This document shows positions 14,970-22,961 of a DNA stretch of 64,000 bases, in pieces (the first letter of the stretch is position 1; each line of letters starts with the position of its first letter). Both the position numbers and the translations under genes were made by a program. This DNA is from Hymenobacter daecheongensis DSM 21074 (GTDB lineage: Bacteria; Bacteroidota; Bacteroidia; Cytophagales; Hymenobacteraceae). The notes beneath the pieces are model-generated. The model had not been told where the DNA came from, did no database searches, and saw only the letters and a list, made by a program, of their open reading frames with translations. The stretch lies in assembly GCF_900141805.1 (NCBI RefSeq), contig NZ_FQYN01000004.1, positions 124,001 through 188,000 on the forward strand. The letters run 5' to 3'.

Positions 14970-16994
14970 TCACGAATGTTCGGTCTGCAGGATGGGCTGG
15001 TCTTCTTCCGAGGTGCCGGTGGCATCCAGCAGAATGTGGGTCCAGCCTTCGTGCTCGTCGTAGCCGGCGGCCTGCCGGCGGCGGCGCATGGCTTCGGTCA
15101 CTTTCTGGCTGAAACTCCAGCAGGTGCCCTGCCGCAGCTCCAGCACCCGCGAGAGTTCCTGTGACGAGTAGCTGCCCTTGTGGGTGTAAATCAGGAACAC
15201 CGCATAAAAGGCCTTGATGATGGAGAACTTGCACTTCTGCAGCATCGTATAGGCCGTCGCCGACTCTACGTAGCGGCACTTGGTGCAGCGGCGGGCGTGC
15301 GGCTCGCGGGCATCGCAGTATTTCTCGTGGCCGCACTTGCGGCAGCGGTAGCCGGCGGCCCACTTCAGATCGGCCAGGTAGCGCAGGCAGGCATCCTTGT
15401 CGGGGTAAATCTGGCTGAACTCGCCAAAATCCACTTCCTTGGACAGCACCCGCGCCGTCTGCACCTGCTGCAAATCGTGCTGCAGCTCGCCATTGAGCTT
15501 GCTGATGGCGGCCGACTGCAGGGCCAGCAGCCCGTTGGCCTGCTGCAACTCGCGGTTCTGGGCCGCAATGGTTTCGCTCTGCAGCCGCAGCTTCTCGGTG
15601 CGCCGCGCCACCTGTTCCTCCAGCTCCGAGTTGAGCTGGTCCTTCAGCTCCTGGTTTTGCCGCAGCTGCTCTACCAGCCGGTCCTGGGCCTGGTGCTTTT
15701 TGTGGAGCTGCTTCACCAGCCGCTCCTGCGTCCGGATGGTGGCATCCTTGATGGCCTTGATCTTCTCCCCCAGCGCGTAGGAAAGTACCGCCACTTCCAC
15801 TACAAACGCCACGTTCATGCTGTACACCGTGAACGGCGTATTGATAAAGTCAACCCCTAACTTTCTGGTAATCAGAAATAACAAGCTCACCGCTACCAGT
15901 GCCTGCGCAATCAGGAAGAAGCGGGCCGCCCGAAAGCCCTGCCGGTACACCAGCAAGGCGGCATAATACAGCATCCCGTAGGGCAGCAGATACAGCCAGA
16001 AGCTGAAGCCGGATTTAACGAACAGCGTGTCCAGCAATAGCAGGCCCGCGCTCAGCAGCACCACGGCCCGCACCCACGGGTCGAAGTGGGGCAGGCGCTG
16101 CGGGGCATCCAGAAAATGACGGGCGTAGTAGCTGAACGTGACCAGCAGCAGAATGGGGGCTCCCGCATTCACCACCTGATTCAGCCAGGGCAGCCGGGGC
16201 CACAGGTATTCAAAGCCCAGCCCGTCTTCCGACAGGAACAAGAGGCTGCAGCTGAGCACGTACAGCACGTAGCGCAGGTAGGTTCGCTCGCCAATGAAGA
16301 GAAAGATGAACAGGTTGTACACCACCATAATCAGCAGCACGCCATAGAAGCCGCCCAGCAGCCCGTATTCGCTCTGAAAGTGCGCGGCCAGCATGGATTC
16401 ATTGCGCAGCCGCCCCAGAAAGCTGGTTTTGGAGTCCGACTTCAGCCGCAGATAGTAGGTATGCGTCTGGCCGGGCCGCACTTGCAGGCTGAACAGGAAG
16501 TTTTTGTAGGCAAAGGGCCGCGATGCGAAGGGCAGGTCGGCTCCGGTGCGCACGCCGTGGTAGGTGCCCTGCGCATCGGCCCGGTAAAAGGTCAGGTCGT
16601 TGATGTGCGAGTCGAACATCTCCAGAAACCAGTGATTCTGATCCGGAGCCTCGTTGCGCACCCGAATCCGCAGCCAGTAGGCCGAGCGGGTGTGCTCAAT
16701 GTTGCCGGAGGGCTTACCGCCCGAAGTCAGATTGCCCGGCAGAAAGCCGGCATTGTAGCGCGGCTGAAGAATATCGCGCAGCGTCAGGCGACCCGAGGGA
16801 TCTTCCAGCACGCTGTAGGAAGCCGTGGAAACGTACAGCTCATTTACGTTTGGCCGGATGCGCAGCGTATCCTCGGTAGGAGCCGCCAGACCGGCCACCA
16901 CGCCCAGCAGCCAAAACAAGGCGCTGAGCAGGCAGGCACGCGCAGGCACCGGCTGGCTGCACTGCGGAGCAAGAAATTCGGGACACCGTGTCAT
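14970..16994 (-). CDS. 7TM-DISM receptor fused to an IS1595-type transposase zinc ribbon-HTH (putative membrane-bound regulator)
   Basis: 674 residues. Order: signal peptide (about 1-38); a periplasmic DISMED2-like beta-sandwich (about 42-190, with A-Y-W-L-R-I-R-V-R-N and T-Y-Y-L-R-L-K-S); seven membrane helices (about 208-410); a long coiled coil (about 410-518). Where such receptors usually carry a kinase or cyclase there is instead a module starting F-S-Q-I-Y-P-D-K-D-A-C-L-R-Y-L. It has zinc ligands C551-x2-C554 and C570-x2-C573 and then a helix-turn-helix-like region (about 580-640). This matches the N-terminal DNA-binding part of IS1595/ISXO2 transposases. No DDE catalytic domain follows; the protein ends about 35 residues later in an acidic tail. 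DISMED2 domains are thought to bind carbohydrates, and the gene sits directly upstream of the beta-glucan locus. Regulation of that locus is inference. Confidence 0.8.
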   Translation of the reverse strand: MTRCPEFLAPQCSQPVPARACLLSALFWLLGVVAGLAAPTEDTLRIRPNVNELYVSTASYSVLEDPSGRLTLRDILQPRYNAGFLPGNLTSGGKPSGNIEHTRSAYWLRIRVRNEAPDQNHWFLEMFDSHINDLTFYRADAQGTYHGVRTGADLPFASRPFAYKNFLFSLQVRPGQTHTYYLRLKSDSKTSFLGRLRNESMLAAHFQSEYGLLGGFYGVLLIMVVYNLFIFLFIGERTYLRYVLYVLSCSLLFLSEDGLGFEYLWPRLPWLNQVVNAGAPILLLVTFSYYARHFLDAPQRLPHFDPWVRAVVLLSAGLLLLDTLFVKSGFSFWLYLLPYGMLYYAALLVYRQGFRAARFFLIAQALVAVSLLFLITRKLGVDFINTPFTVYSMNVAFVVEVAVLSYALGEKIKAIKDATIRTQERLVKQLHKKHQAQDRLVEQLRQNQELKDQLNSELEEQVARRTEKLRLQSETIAAQNRELQQANGLLALQSAAISKLNGELQHDLQQVQTARVLSKEVDFGEFSQIYPDKDACLRYLADLKWAAGYRCRKCGHEKYCDAREPHARRCTKCRYVESATAYTMLQKCKFSIIKAFYAVFLIYTHKGSYSSQELSRVLELRQGTCWSFSQKVTEAMRRRRQAAGYDEHEGWTHILLDATGTSEEDQPILQTEHS

Positions 16995-17115
16995 AGAGTA
17001 CCCAATTTAGGCAAACAAAAGCAGGAAGCTCAGCCGCGGGCTGCTTCAGCGGCCGGGAGCTGGCCAGCAGATCAGGTAGGCAGCAGCACGCGGCGGCTAG
17101 CGGCCGGCCGTAACG

Positions 17116-17153
17116 AAAAAGCCCCGTTTGCGATGTGCAAACGGGGCTTTTTC
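17116..17153. terminator. Bidirectional intrinsic terminator
   Basis: AAAAAGCCCCGTTTGC pairs with GCAAACGGGGCTTTTT around a short loop. It lies directly after the tRNA-Ser(TGA) gene on the minus strand and upstream of the receptor gene. Confidence 0.9.
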
Positions 17154-17156
17154 TTG

Positions 17157-17241
17157 TAGAGAGCGAGGGATTCGAACCCCCGGAGGTTTAACCCTCAACG
17201 GTTTTCAAGACCGCCGCAATCGACCACTCTGCCAGCTCTCT
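17157..17241 (-). tRNA. tRNA-Ser (anticodon TGA)
   Basis: The 7-bp acceptor stem AGAGAGC/GCTCTCT, the T-loop GGTTCGAATCC and the anticodon loop CTTGAAA (anticodon TGA) are all visible, with the long variable arm typical of serine tRNA. CCA is not encoded. It reads UCA and, by wobble, other UCN codons. Confidence 0.95.
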
Positions 17242-17261
17242 GACTCGGCTCGCGTAAAACT

Positions 17262-17293
17262 AAAAACCAGCTTCTTCCCGCGAAAGAAGAAGC
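17262..17293 (-). terminator. Terminator-like hairpin between the two tRNA-Ser genes
   Basis: On the minus strand GCTTCTTC pairs with GAAGAAGC (17293-17286 with 17277-17270) and is followed by TGGTTTTTAG. It would end the tRNA-Ser(CGA) transcript, perhaps only in part. Confidence 0.5.
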
Positions 17294-17299
17294 CGGCTG

Positions 17300-17386
17300 T
17301 AGAGAGGGGGGGATTCGAACCCCCGATACCCTTGCAGGTATAACGGATTTCGAATCCGTCGCATTCGACCACTCTGCCACCTCTCT
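17300..17386 (-). tRNA. tRNA-Ser (anticodon CGA)
   Basis: The acceptor stem AGAGAGG/CCTCTCT, the anticodon loop TTCGAAA (anticodon CGA), the T-loop GGTTCGAATCC and an extended variable arm are visible. CCA is not encoded. It reads UCG codons, useful in this GC-rich genome. Confidence 0.95.
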
Positions 17387-17527
17387 GGGTACTAAACTGA
17401 GTGGTTTAGGGACGGCAAAAGTAGCAGGGCTTTTCGGGTGGCGCAAGCCGATGGCCGCAAATTTTTCAACTTTCTCGGCCGGCCGGCTGCTTTGCGGGTG
17501 GCTGGGGCCGCCGTTAGGGCTTCATGC

Positions 17528-18478
17528 TTATGCCCTTACCGACTTTTTCAGCCGCCCCGTCACGGCATCGATGCTCACGTTTACTTCGAAGCCCAAAATC
17601 AGCGTCATGCACACGAAATCGAGCCAGACCATGAAGCCCACCAGCGCTCCGATGGAGCCATAGAAGTGGTTGTAGGAGTCGAAAATCTTGACGTAGAGGA
17701 TAAACAGGAAGGAAACCAGGAAGATGAGCAGCGTGGCCACAATGGCCCCGGCCGATACAAACGGCCACTTGTCATGCACCGGCGGCACGTAGTAGTAAAT
17801 CAGGCAGGTGGTGAGCAGAAACAGGCCCACCACTGAGCCGTATTTCAGGATGCTGATCAACTGAGCCGTGAGCGACTCGGGCACGATTTCATAATACACC
17901 AGCGCATCGATGATATAGGTGCCGAAAAAGATGCCCGCAATGGCAAACAGCAGCACCAATGACAGCACAATGGTGAGCACCGTGGCAATGACGCGCTTGC
18001 GGAAATACGTGCGGTGCTTGAACCACGGGTACTTTTTCTCAAAGGCATCGAGCAGAGCCATGATGCCGTTGGAGCTGAGCACCAGCGCCGTACCGAAACC
18101 GAACGAGAGCAGCCCGCCGTGCGGAATGTTCACGATATCCTCAATGGTAGATGCGGTGGCCACGTACAGCTCCCGCGGCATCAAGTCGCTCAGGAACTGC
18201 AGGATATCTATGTTCAGGTTGGGTATCGGAATGTAGGGAATCAGGGTGAAGAGGAAGATGATGGTCGGAAACAGGGCCACCGTCAGATTGAACGACATGT
18301 AGCTGGCCCGCTTGGTGATGCTGTCCAGCTTCAGCTCCTGAATCATGCGGTCCACCACGTCGTACACCGAGGCCCGGCCGCCGGCAAAGCGCAGCTGCTT
18401 CAGCCACACGATGAACTTGCGGTAGGAGCGCCGGCGGCGCACATCGGGCAGATGGTAGCGGCGAACGGGCAGGTGCAT
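17528..18478 (-). CDS. YihY/BrkB family inner membrane protein
   Basis: 316 residues with about six membrane segments. The early S-Y-M-S-F-N-L-T-V-A-L-F-P block and a later F-Y-G-S-I-G-A-L-V-G-F-M-V-W-L motif are diagnostic of the YihY/UPF0761 family. The basic N-terminus and the charged tail after the last helix are expected on the cytoplasmic side. The molecular role of the family is unsettled; transport or envelope functions have been suggested. It was once misnamed ribonuclease BN. The gene stands alone, with tRNA genes on one side and a palindromic repeat on the other. Confidence 0.88.
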   Translation of the reverse strand: MHLPVRRYHLPDVRRRRSYRKFIVWLKQLRFAGGRASVYDVVDRMIQELKLDSITKRASYMSFNLTVALFPTIIFLFTLIPYIPIPNLNIDILQFLSDLMPRELYVATASTIEDIVNIPHGGLLSFGFGTALVLSSNGIMALLDAFEKKYPWFKHRTYFRKRVIATVLTIVLSLVLLFAIAGIFFGTYIIDALVYYEIVPESLTAQLISILKYGSVVGLFLLTTCLIYYYVPPVHDKWPFVSAGAIVATLLIFLVSFLFILYVKIFDSYNHFYGSIGALVGFMVWLDFVCMTLILGFEVNVSIDAVTGRLKKSVRA

Positions 18479-18498
18479 TTTTTAATATTGTTTTTTTC

Positions 18499-18600
18499 CT
18501 GTCATCCTGAGCTTGCGAAGGACCTTATCAGGGTAGAACGACAAGCGAAACAAAGACTCGTTCTGCCGTGATAAGGTCCTTCGCAAGCTCAGGATGACAG
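18499..18600. repeat. Palindromic intergenic repeat, family A
   Basis: Arms at 18499-18530 and 18569-18600 are perfect reverse complements (32 bp), and weaker pairing continues inward for about 10 bp. The outer sequence CTGTCATCCTGAGC is shared with the element at 33152-33255. It fills the gap between the thioesterase and YihY genes. Confidence 0.85.
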
Positions 18601-18612
18601 ATGAATTTAAAA

Positions 18613-19113
18613 TCACTCACCGCCCTTGATAAACGCGGCCGGCGCGGGCGAGTCATCGGAAGGCTTGGGGGCGGGCGGTGTGAGCGGGCTGGTGATTTCC
18701 TCCTCGGAAAAATACGGGGCCAGCTTGGCCTGAATATCGGTGGGAATGGGCACGGGGCGGCCGGTAGCGGTGCTCACGAACACCATCAAGGTGTGGCCTT
18801 CGGTGAGCAATTCCTGCGCCTCGTTGTAGATTTCGTACTCAAACAGCACCCGCGAGCCGTCGGCGGGCTGCTTCAGCAGCAGGCGCACCGTAAGCAGGTC
18901 GTCGTAGCGGGCGGGGCGGCGGAAACGGGTGCGGATTTCGCCCACCGGCATGCCTACGCCATCCGCTTCCAGGTCTTTGTAGCGGATGCCGAGCTGGCGG
19001 AAGGCCTCGGTGCGGGCCACTTCAAAAAACGCCGCATAGTTGCCATGATAGACGTAGCCCATCTGGTCGGTTTCGGCGTAGCGCACGCGGATCTGGGTGT
19101 CGTGGGAGTACAT
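18613..19113 (-). CDS. Acyl-CoA thioesterase (hot-dog fold, YbgC/FadM-like)
   Basis: 166 residues from the ATG at 19113; an in-frame ATG at 19182 would add an unlikely leader. R-Y-A-E-T-D-Q-M-G-Y-V-Y-H-G-N-Y carries the catalytic aspartate of 4-hydroxybenzoyl-CoA thioesterase-like enzymes, and the hot-dog helix A-A-F-F-E-V-A-R-T-E-A follows. It hydrolyses acyl-CoA thioesters in the cytoplasm; the preferred chain is unknown. A proline/serine-rich C-terminal tail of about 25 residues extends beyond the usual domain. Confidence 0.88.
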   Translation of the reverse strand: MYSHDTQIRVRYAETDQMGYVYHGNYAAFFEVARTEAFRQLGIRYKDLEADGVGMPVGEIRTRFRRPARYDDLLTVRLLLKQPADGSRVLFEYEIYNEAQELLTEGHTLMVFVSTATGRPVPIPTDIQAKLAPYFSEEEITSPLTPPAPKPSDDSPAPAAFIKGGE

Positions 19114-19159
19114 GGAAGATGGTACAGTTAGAAAGCAGAAAAATTTGGGCTGCGACTCA

Positions 19160-19519
19160 CTAGCAGATGTATCCAAATCCAAAGAAGAAAAAGCTAACCG
19201 CGTAAAACAATGCGGTGATAAGCATTATTCCACCAAACAATAAGCGGCGGCGTATAGTCGGGGCATACCAGATAGTAAGGCCCGCAAAAGGCATCCACAC
19301 TGTCGCTATCAACACTGACGCGAATACCGCCAAACAAGAATAATTTTTGATGATGTGCATAAAGTTGGGGGCATCTGCAGGCAAGTTCCCAAACCCATCA
19401 CCATGATAATATTCTGACTGATAAAAGCAATACATCCAGCAATACACACTAAAGACACTCAACAGGAGCAACAGTGCCGTGTGTATTTTTTCAATTCTCT
19501 TAATTGTTTGTAGTTGCAT
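19160..19519 (-). CDS. Small uncharacterised membrane protein, AT-rich
   Basis: 119 residues with three or four hydrophobic segments (about 13-33, 60-80 and 90-116). I do not recognise a family. The gene is clearly richer in A and T than its neighbours and uses codons they avoid, which suggests recent transfer or weak codon selection. It lies between MltG and the thioesterase on the same strand. Its stop at 19160 is 46 bases before the thioesterase start. Confidence 0.6.
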   Translation of the reverse strand: MQLQTIKRIEKIHTALLLLLSVFSVYCWMYCFYQSEYYHGDGFGNLPADAPNFMHIIKNYSCLAVFASVLIATVWMPFAGLTIWYAPTIRRRLLFGGIMLITALFYAVSFFFFGFGYIC

Positions 19520-19534
19520 AGTTGCACGCCATAA

Positions 19535-20611
19535 TTACTTCATAATGCCGGCCCGGCTCAGCGCTGCCTGGTAGCGCCGCGCATTCACCAGGTGCTCCTG
19601 CTCGTTGCGGGCGAAGGCGTGGTAGCCGCTGAAATCTTCTTTGGCGCAGAAGTAGAGGTACTGATGCTGCTCGGGGTTCAGCACCGCGTCAATGCTGGCA
19701 ATGCTGGGCAGGTTGATGGGGCCGGGCGGCAGGCCGGCATACTTATACGTGTTGTAGGGCGAATCTTTCTGCAGGTGTACGTTCAGCACGCGCTTGATGG
19801 TGAAGTCGTTGTTGGCATACACCACCGTGGGGTCGGCCTGCAGCTTCATGCCACGCCGGATGCGGTTGAGGTACACGCCCGCCACGCGGGGCCGCTCGTC
19901 GGCGTGCTGCTGCTGCTCGGCCTCCACGATGCTGGCCAGCGTGCTGACCTCGGCGCGGCTCAGGTTCAGGGCTTTGCGCTTGGCATCGCGGGCGGGGGTC
20001 CAGAATTTTTCGTACTCCTTTTTCATGCGCTGCATGAGGTTGTCGGCCGAGGAGTTCCAGTACAGCTCATAGGTATTCGGAATGAACATCGTCATGATGT
20101 TCGTGGTATCGAAGCCCAGGCTTTTGGTGTACGCGGGGCTGCTCAGCAGGCTGTCGAACTGGCCGGGGCGGGTATCAATGGCGGTGCTGAGCTTACGGGC
20201 CAGTTCGTCGCGCAGGCGGATGTTCTGAAACGTGAGCTTGAGCGGCGACTGGCGGCCGGCCCGCAGATCGGTGATGAGCTGGCGGTTGGTGTAGCCATCC
20301 TTCAGCTCGTAGCGGCCCGGCTTCACCAACTTATTATACTTCATGAGCTTGGCCACGAAGCGGAACGAAAGCCGGTCTACGATGACGTTGGTGGCATCAA
20401 TGGAGTCCATCACGGCCTTGTAGCTCTGGCCTTTGCGGATGAGCACGTAGGTGGGGCGGCCTTTGGTTTCGACGTTGGGCGTGAAGAAAACCTGGTAGAA
20501 ATAGTAGGAGAAGCTGACAAACATGACCCCCAGCACAGCCGTGACGGCCGCGAAACGGTTGCGCCGACGGACAGCTTTGGCCTTGGCCTCGGGACGATAC
20601 GGTTTGGACAT
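19535..20611 (-). CDS. mltG: Endolytic transglycosylase MltG
   Basis: 358 residues from the ATG at 20611; the in-frame ATG at 20677 adds a redundant hydrophobic leader. A short basic cytoplasmic tail precedes one membrane helix (about 21-42), followed by a LysM-like region and the YceG catalytic domain. The motif S-I-V-E-A-E-Q places the catalytic glutamate at E230, and L-Q-A-D-P-T-V-V-Y-A and Y-N-T-Y-K-Y-A-G-L-P-P-G-P-I are conserved MltG blocks. It cuts nascent glycan strands in the inner-membrane-proximal periplasm and sets their length. Confidence 0.93.
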   Translation of the reverse strand: MSKPYRPEAKAKAVRRRNRFAAVTAVLGVMFVSFSYYFYQVFFTPNVETKGRPTYVLIRKGQSYKAVMDSIDATNVIVDRLSFRFVAKLMKYNKLVKPGRYELKDGYTNRQLITDLRAGRQSPLKLTFQNIRLRDELARKLSTAIDTRPGQFDSLLSSPAYTKSLGFDTTNIMTMFIPNTYELYWNSSADNLMQRMKKEYEKFWTPARDAKRKALNLSRAEVSTLASIVEAEQQQHADERPRVAGVYLNRIRRGMKLQADPTVVYANNDFTIKRVLNVHLQKDSPYNTYKYAGLPPGPINLPSIASIDAVLNPEQHQYLYFCAKEDFSGYHAFARNEQEHLVNARRYQAALSRAGIMK

Positions 20612-20930
20612 TGCGAAAAGAGCAGGAGAAAGAAGTAGCGAAAAGATAACAGTAGGCTGCCCAAACAGGCCCGCCACCGGCCCGGAAAGCCCGAACCGGC
20701 GTCAAAAGTACACGTTCTGCCTCTCACCTGCTTTTTTCAATTGCTGCGCCGCCGCCCCGCCCACCTGGCAGCGACTGGCGCAGCCCGCGCGCCAGCTGCG
20801 CCGGGTTGGGCAGACGACAGGGTTTGCTTAGTTTTACCCAGCCGTGACCAGGTGGCCGGCTCACCCGCGCACCGTTTTTCGCGGGTAGTAAACTATTTCT
20901 CTCTGTCTTTCACCCATTCTTTTTTAGCTC
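20612..20930. other. Divergent intergenic region between mltG and the Calx-beta T9SS gene
   Basis: 319 bases without a gene. It must hold promoters for both divergent genes. Only a weak match was found for the plus-strand gene, listed separately, and none was convincing for mltG. Confidence 0.5.
20806..20836 (+). promoter_or_regulatory. Weak candidate promoter of the Calx-beta T9SS gene
   Basis: TTGG at 20806-20809, 19 bases, then TAGTTTTA at 20829-20836. The last element departs from TAnnTTTG at one base. It lies about 95 bases before the ATG. Confidence 0.3.
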
Positions 20931-22775
20931 ATGTCAAAATCTTACGCTACTCCCCTCCTGCGCCGGCTGGCCGTGGCCCTTGGCCTCGGGCTGAGCGCAA
21001 CGGTCGCGCAGGCGCAGGCCCCGCTGGCCACCTATTCGTTTGCCAATGCCGCGGGCAACGAAGTCACTTTCCCCGTTGATGCGCAGCCGGCCAACGCTAC
21101 GTTCAGCCCCATGGCGCGCGGCGCGGGCGTTACGGCCTCGGCGGGTGCCGGCACGTTTGCCGCCACCGACTGGAGCATGGCCGCCCTCGATGCCACCGAT
21201 TATTTCAGCTTCTCGGTGCAGCCCGGAGCCGGCTTCAAAATGCGCCTCGACAGCGTGGTGCTGGATGAGCGCCGCTCCAACACCGGCATCATCACCTGGG
21301 CCCTGCGCTCCAGCCTCGACAACTTCGCGGCCAACCTAGCCACCGTGACCGTGCCCGATAACCCCGACACGCGCGTCAACAAGCGCATTGACCTGCCGCC
21401 GGCCTTCGGCAACGTCACCACGCCGGTAGAGTTTCGCCTCTACGGCTACAACGCGGAGGCCGCCACCGGCAGTTGGCGCATAGATAATGTGCGCACTTTC
21501 GGCGTGGTGAGCGCCGCCACGGGCGGCTCTACGCCTACCGTGGCCTTCGGCGCGGCCAGTGGCTCGGTGCTCGAAAACGCCGGCACGGCCACCGTTCCTG
21601 TTACCATCAGCAACAGCAGTGCCCAAGCCATCAGCGTAGATGTAGTGCTGGCCACGCCGGCTGGCACCGCCACTTCGCCCGCCGACTACACCTATACCAC
21701 CCAGACCGTCACATTCCCCGCCAACTCCACCACCACCCGCAACGTGACCGTGACCATTGCAGACGACGCGGTGGCTGAAGCCGACGAAACCGTGATTCTG
21801 AAGCTGCAGAACGTGCTGCCGGCCGGTAGCGCCACGGCCTCCACAGGCACCTACACGCTCACCATTCAGGACAACGACACGCCGAACAACCCGACGATTT
21901 CGACTATTGCGGCCGTTACCGTCAATGATGCGACTGGCGTACCAACGCGCCTGGGCACCGCCGTTACGGTGCGGGGCACCATTTATGGCACCAACCTGCG
22001 CACCGCCGGCTACCAGATGTCGATTATTGACCCTACGGGCGGCGTAGGCATCTTTGCTTCGGCTAATATCGGCACCCCCGCCATCGTGCTGACCGAGGGC
22101 GACTCGGTGCAGGTGACGGGCACCGTGAGCCAGTTCAACGGCCTCACCCAGCTCACGCTCACCAGCATCACGCCGGCCGGCACCGCCCGCCGCATGTATC
22201 AGCCCCGTCTCCTCACCGGCCCTCTGACCGAAAACGATGAGTCGGAGCTGGTGCGCGTGGCCGGCCCCCTCACCTCCGTTGATCCTACGCAATGGACCAC
22301 CACCTCCACCGCCGCCGGCTACAACGTGGACGTGCGCACCGCTGCCGGCACTACGTATCAGCTGCGCATCAACCGCGGCACCACGGCCTACAACATGCCC
22401 GCGCCCACCGGCCCGTTCTCGGCCACCGGCCTCGGCGGCCAGTTCGACGGCACCACGCCCTTCACCGAAGGCTACCAGCTGGTCGTGCGCCGCGCCAGCG
22501 ACATTGCCGTCGTCACGGCCGCCCACGAGCCGGCTTTTGCCCAGGGCATCAGCCTCTACCCTAACCCCGCCGCTACCACCCTCACACTGCGCGTAGGGGC
22601 CGAGGGCCGGGGCGCGAGCATCGAAATCATGAACATGCTGGGCCAGCGCGTGCAGCAGCTGACGGCCACGCAGGAAACCGTGGCACTGAACGTGGCTTCG
22701 CTGAAAGCCGGCGTTTATGCCGTGCGCTTCACCACCAAAGCGGGTTCGGTAACGCGGGCTTTCGTGAAAAAATAA
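20931..22775 (+). CDS. Calx-beta domain T9SS surface protein
   Basis: 614 residues. The signal peptide ends about A-Q-A-Q-A (28). An N-terminal beta-sandwich (about 30-195) ends in W-R-I-D-N-V-R. A Calx-beta domain (about 205-300) has V-S/L-E-N-A-G-T-A, P-A-D-Y-T-Y-T-T-Q-T-V-T-F and an acidic E-A-D-E-T-V motif. An OB-fold-like region (about 310-530) resembles the DUF5689-type module of secreted nucleases, but no catalytic residues are seen. The tail from S-L-Y-P-N-P-A is a T9SS sorting domain. The Calx-beta acidic residues suggest calcium binding. The molecular function is unknown. It has its own terminator. Confidence 0.75.
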   Translation: MSKSYATPLLRRLAVALGLGLSATVAQAQAPLATYSFANAAGNEVTFPVDAQPANATFSPMARGAGVTASAGAGTFAATDWSMAALDATDYFSFSVQPGAGFKMRLDSVVLDERRSNTGIITWALRSSLDNFAANLATVTVPDNPDTRVNKRIDLPPAFGNVTTPVEFRLYGYNAEAATGSWRIDNVRTFGVVSAATGGSTPTVAFGAASGSVLENAGTATVPVTISNSSAQAISVDVVLATPAGTATSPADYTYTTQTVTFPANSTTTRNVTVTIADDAVAEADETVILKLQNVLPAGSATASTGTYTLTIQDNDTPNNPTISTIAAVTVNDATGVPTRLGTAVTVRGTIYGTNLRTAGYQMSIIDPTGGVGIFASANIGTPAIVLTEGDSVQVTGTVSQFNGLTQLTLTSITPAGTARRMYQPRLLTGPLTENDESELVRVAGPLTSVDPTQWTTTSTAAGYNVDVRTAAGTTYQLRINRGTTAYNMPAPTGPFSATGLGGQFDGTTPFTEGYQLVVRRASDIAVVTAAHEPAFAQGISLYPNPAATTLTLRVGAEGRGASIEIMNMLGQRVQQLTATQETVALNVASLKAGVYAVRFTTKAGSVTRAFVKK

Positions 22776-22792
22776 AGTATTCCAACCTTCTC

Positions 22793-22827
22793 AAAAAAAG
22801 CTCTGACTGTATAGTCAGAGCTTTTTT
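22793..22827. terminator. Intrinsic terminator
   Basis: Seven A, then AGCTCTGACT-GTAT-AGTCAGAGCT and six T, 18 bases after the Calx-beta protein's stop. Confidence 0.9.
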
Positions 22828-22961
22828 ATTGGTCCGGCGCAAATCAATTCGTAACCCCACGGGCAAAATCCGCGAATGAGTGGCAGTTGTATGACGGGCT
22901 TGTTACCTTGCCTCGTTGCCGCCCGCGGCGGTCTTGTTTCACCCTCCATCTGCCTGTGCCT

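Noticed and set aside
14970..15500. Intact IS1595 insertion sequence
   Set aside because: No DDE domain, no terminal inverted repeats and no target duplication seen. The ribbon is in frame with the receptor, so it is a fusion rather than an insertion.
21336..22526. 396-codon minus-strand frame opposite the Calx-beta T9SS gene
   Set aside because: Low-complexity G/H/R/A-rich translation without motifs, on the reverse of a well-supported gene.
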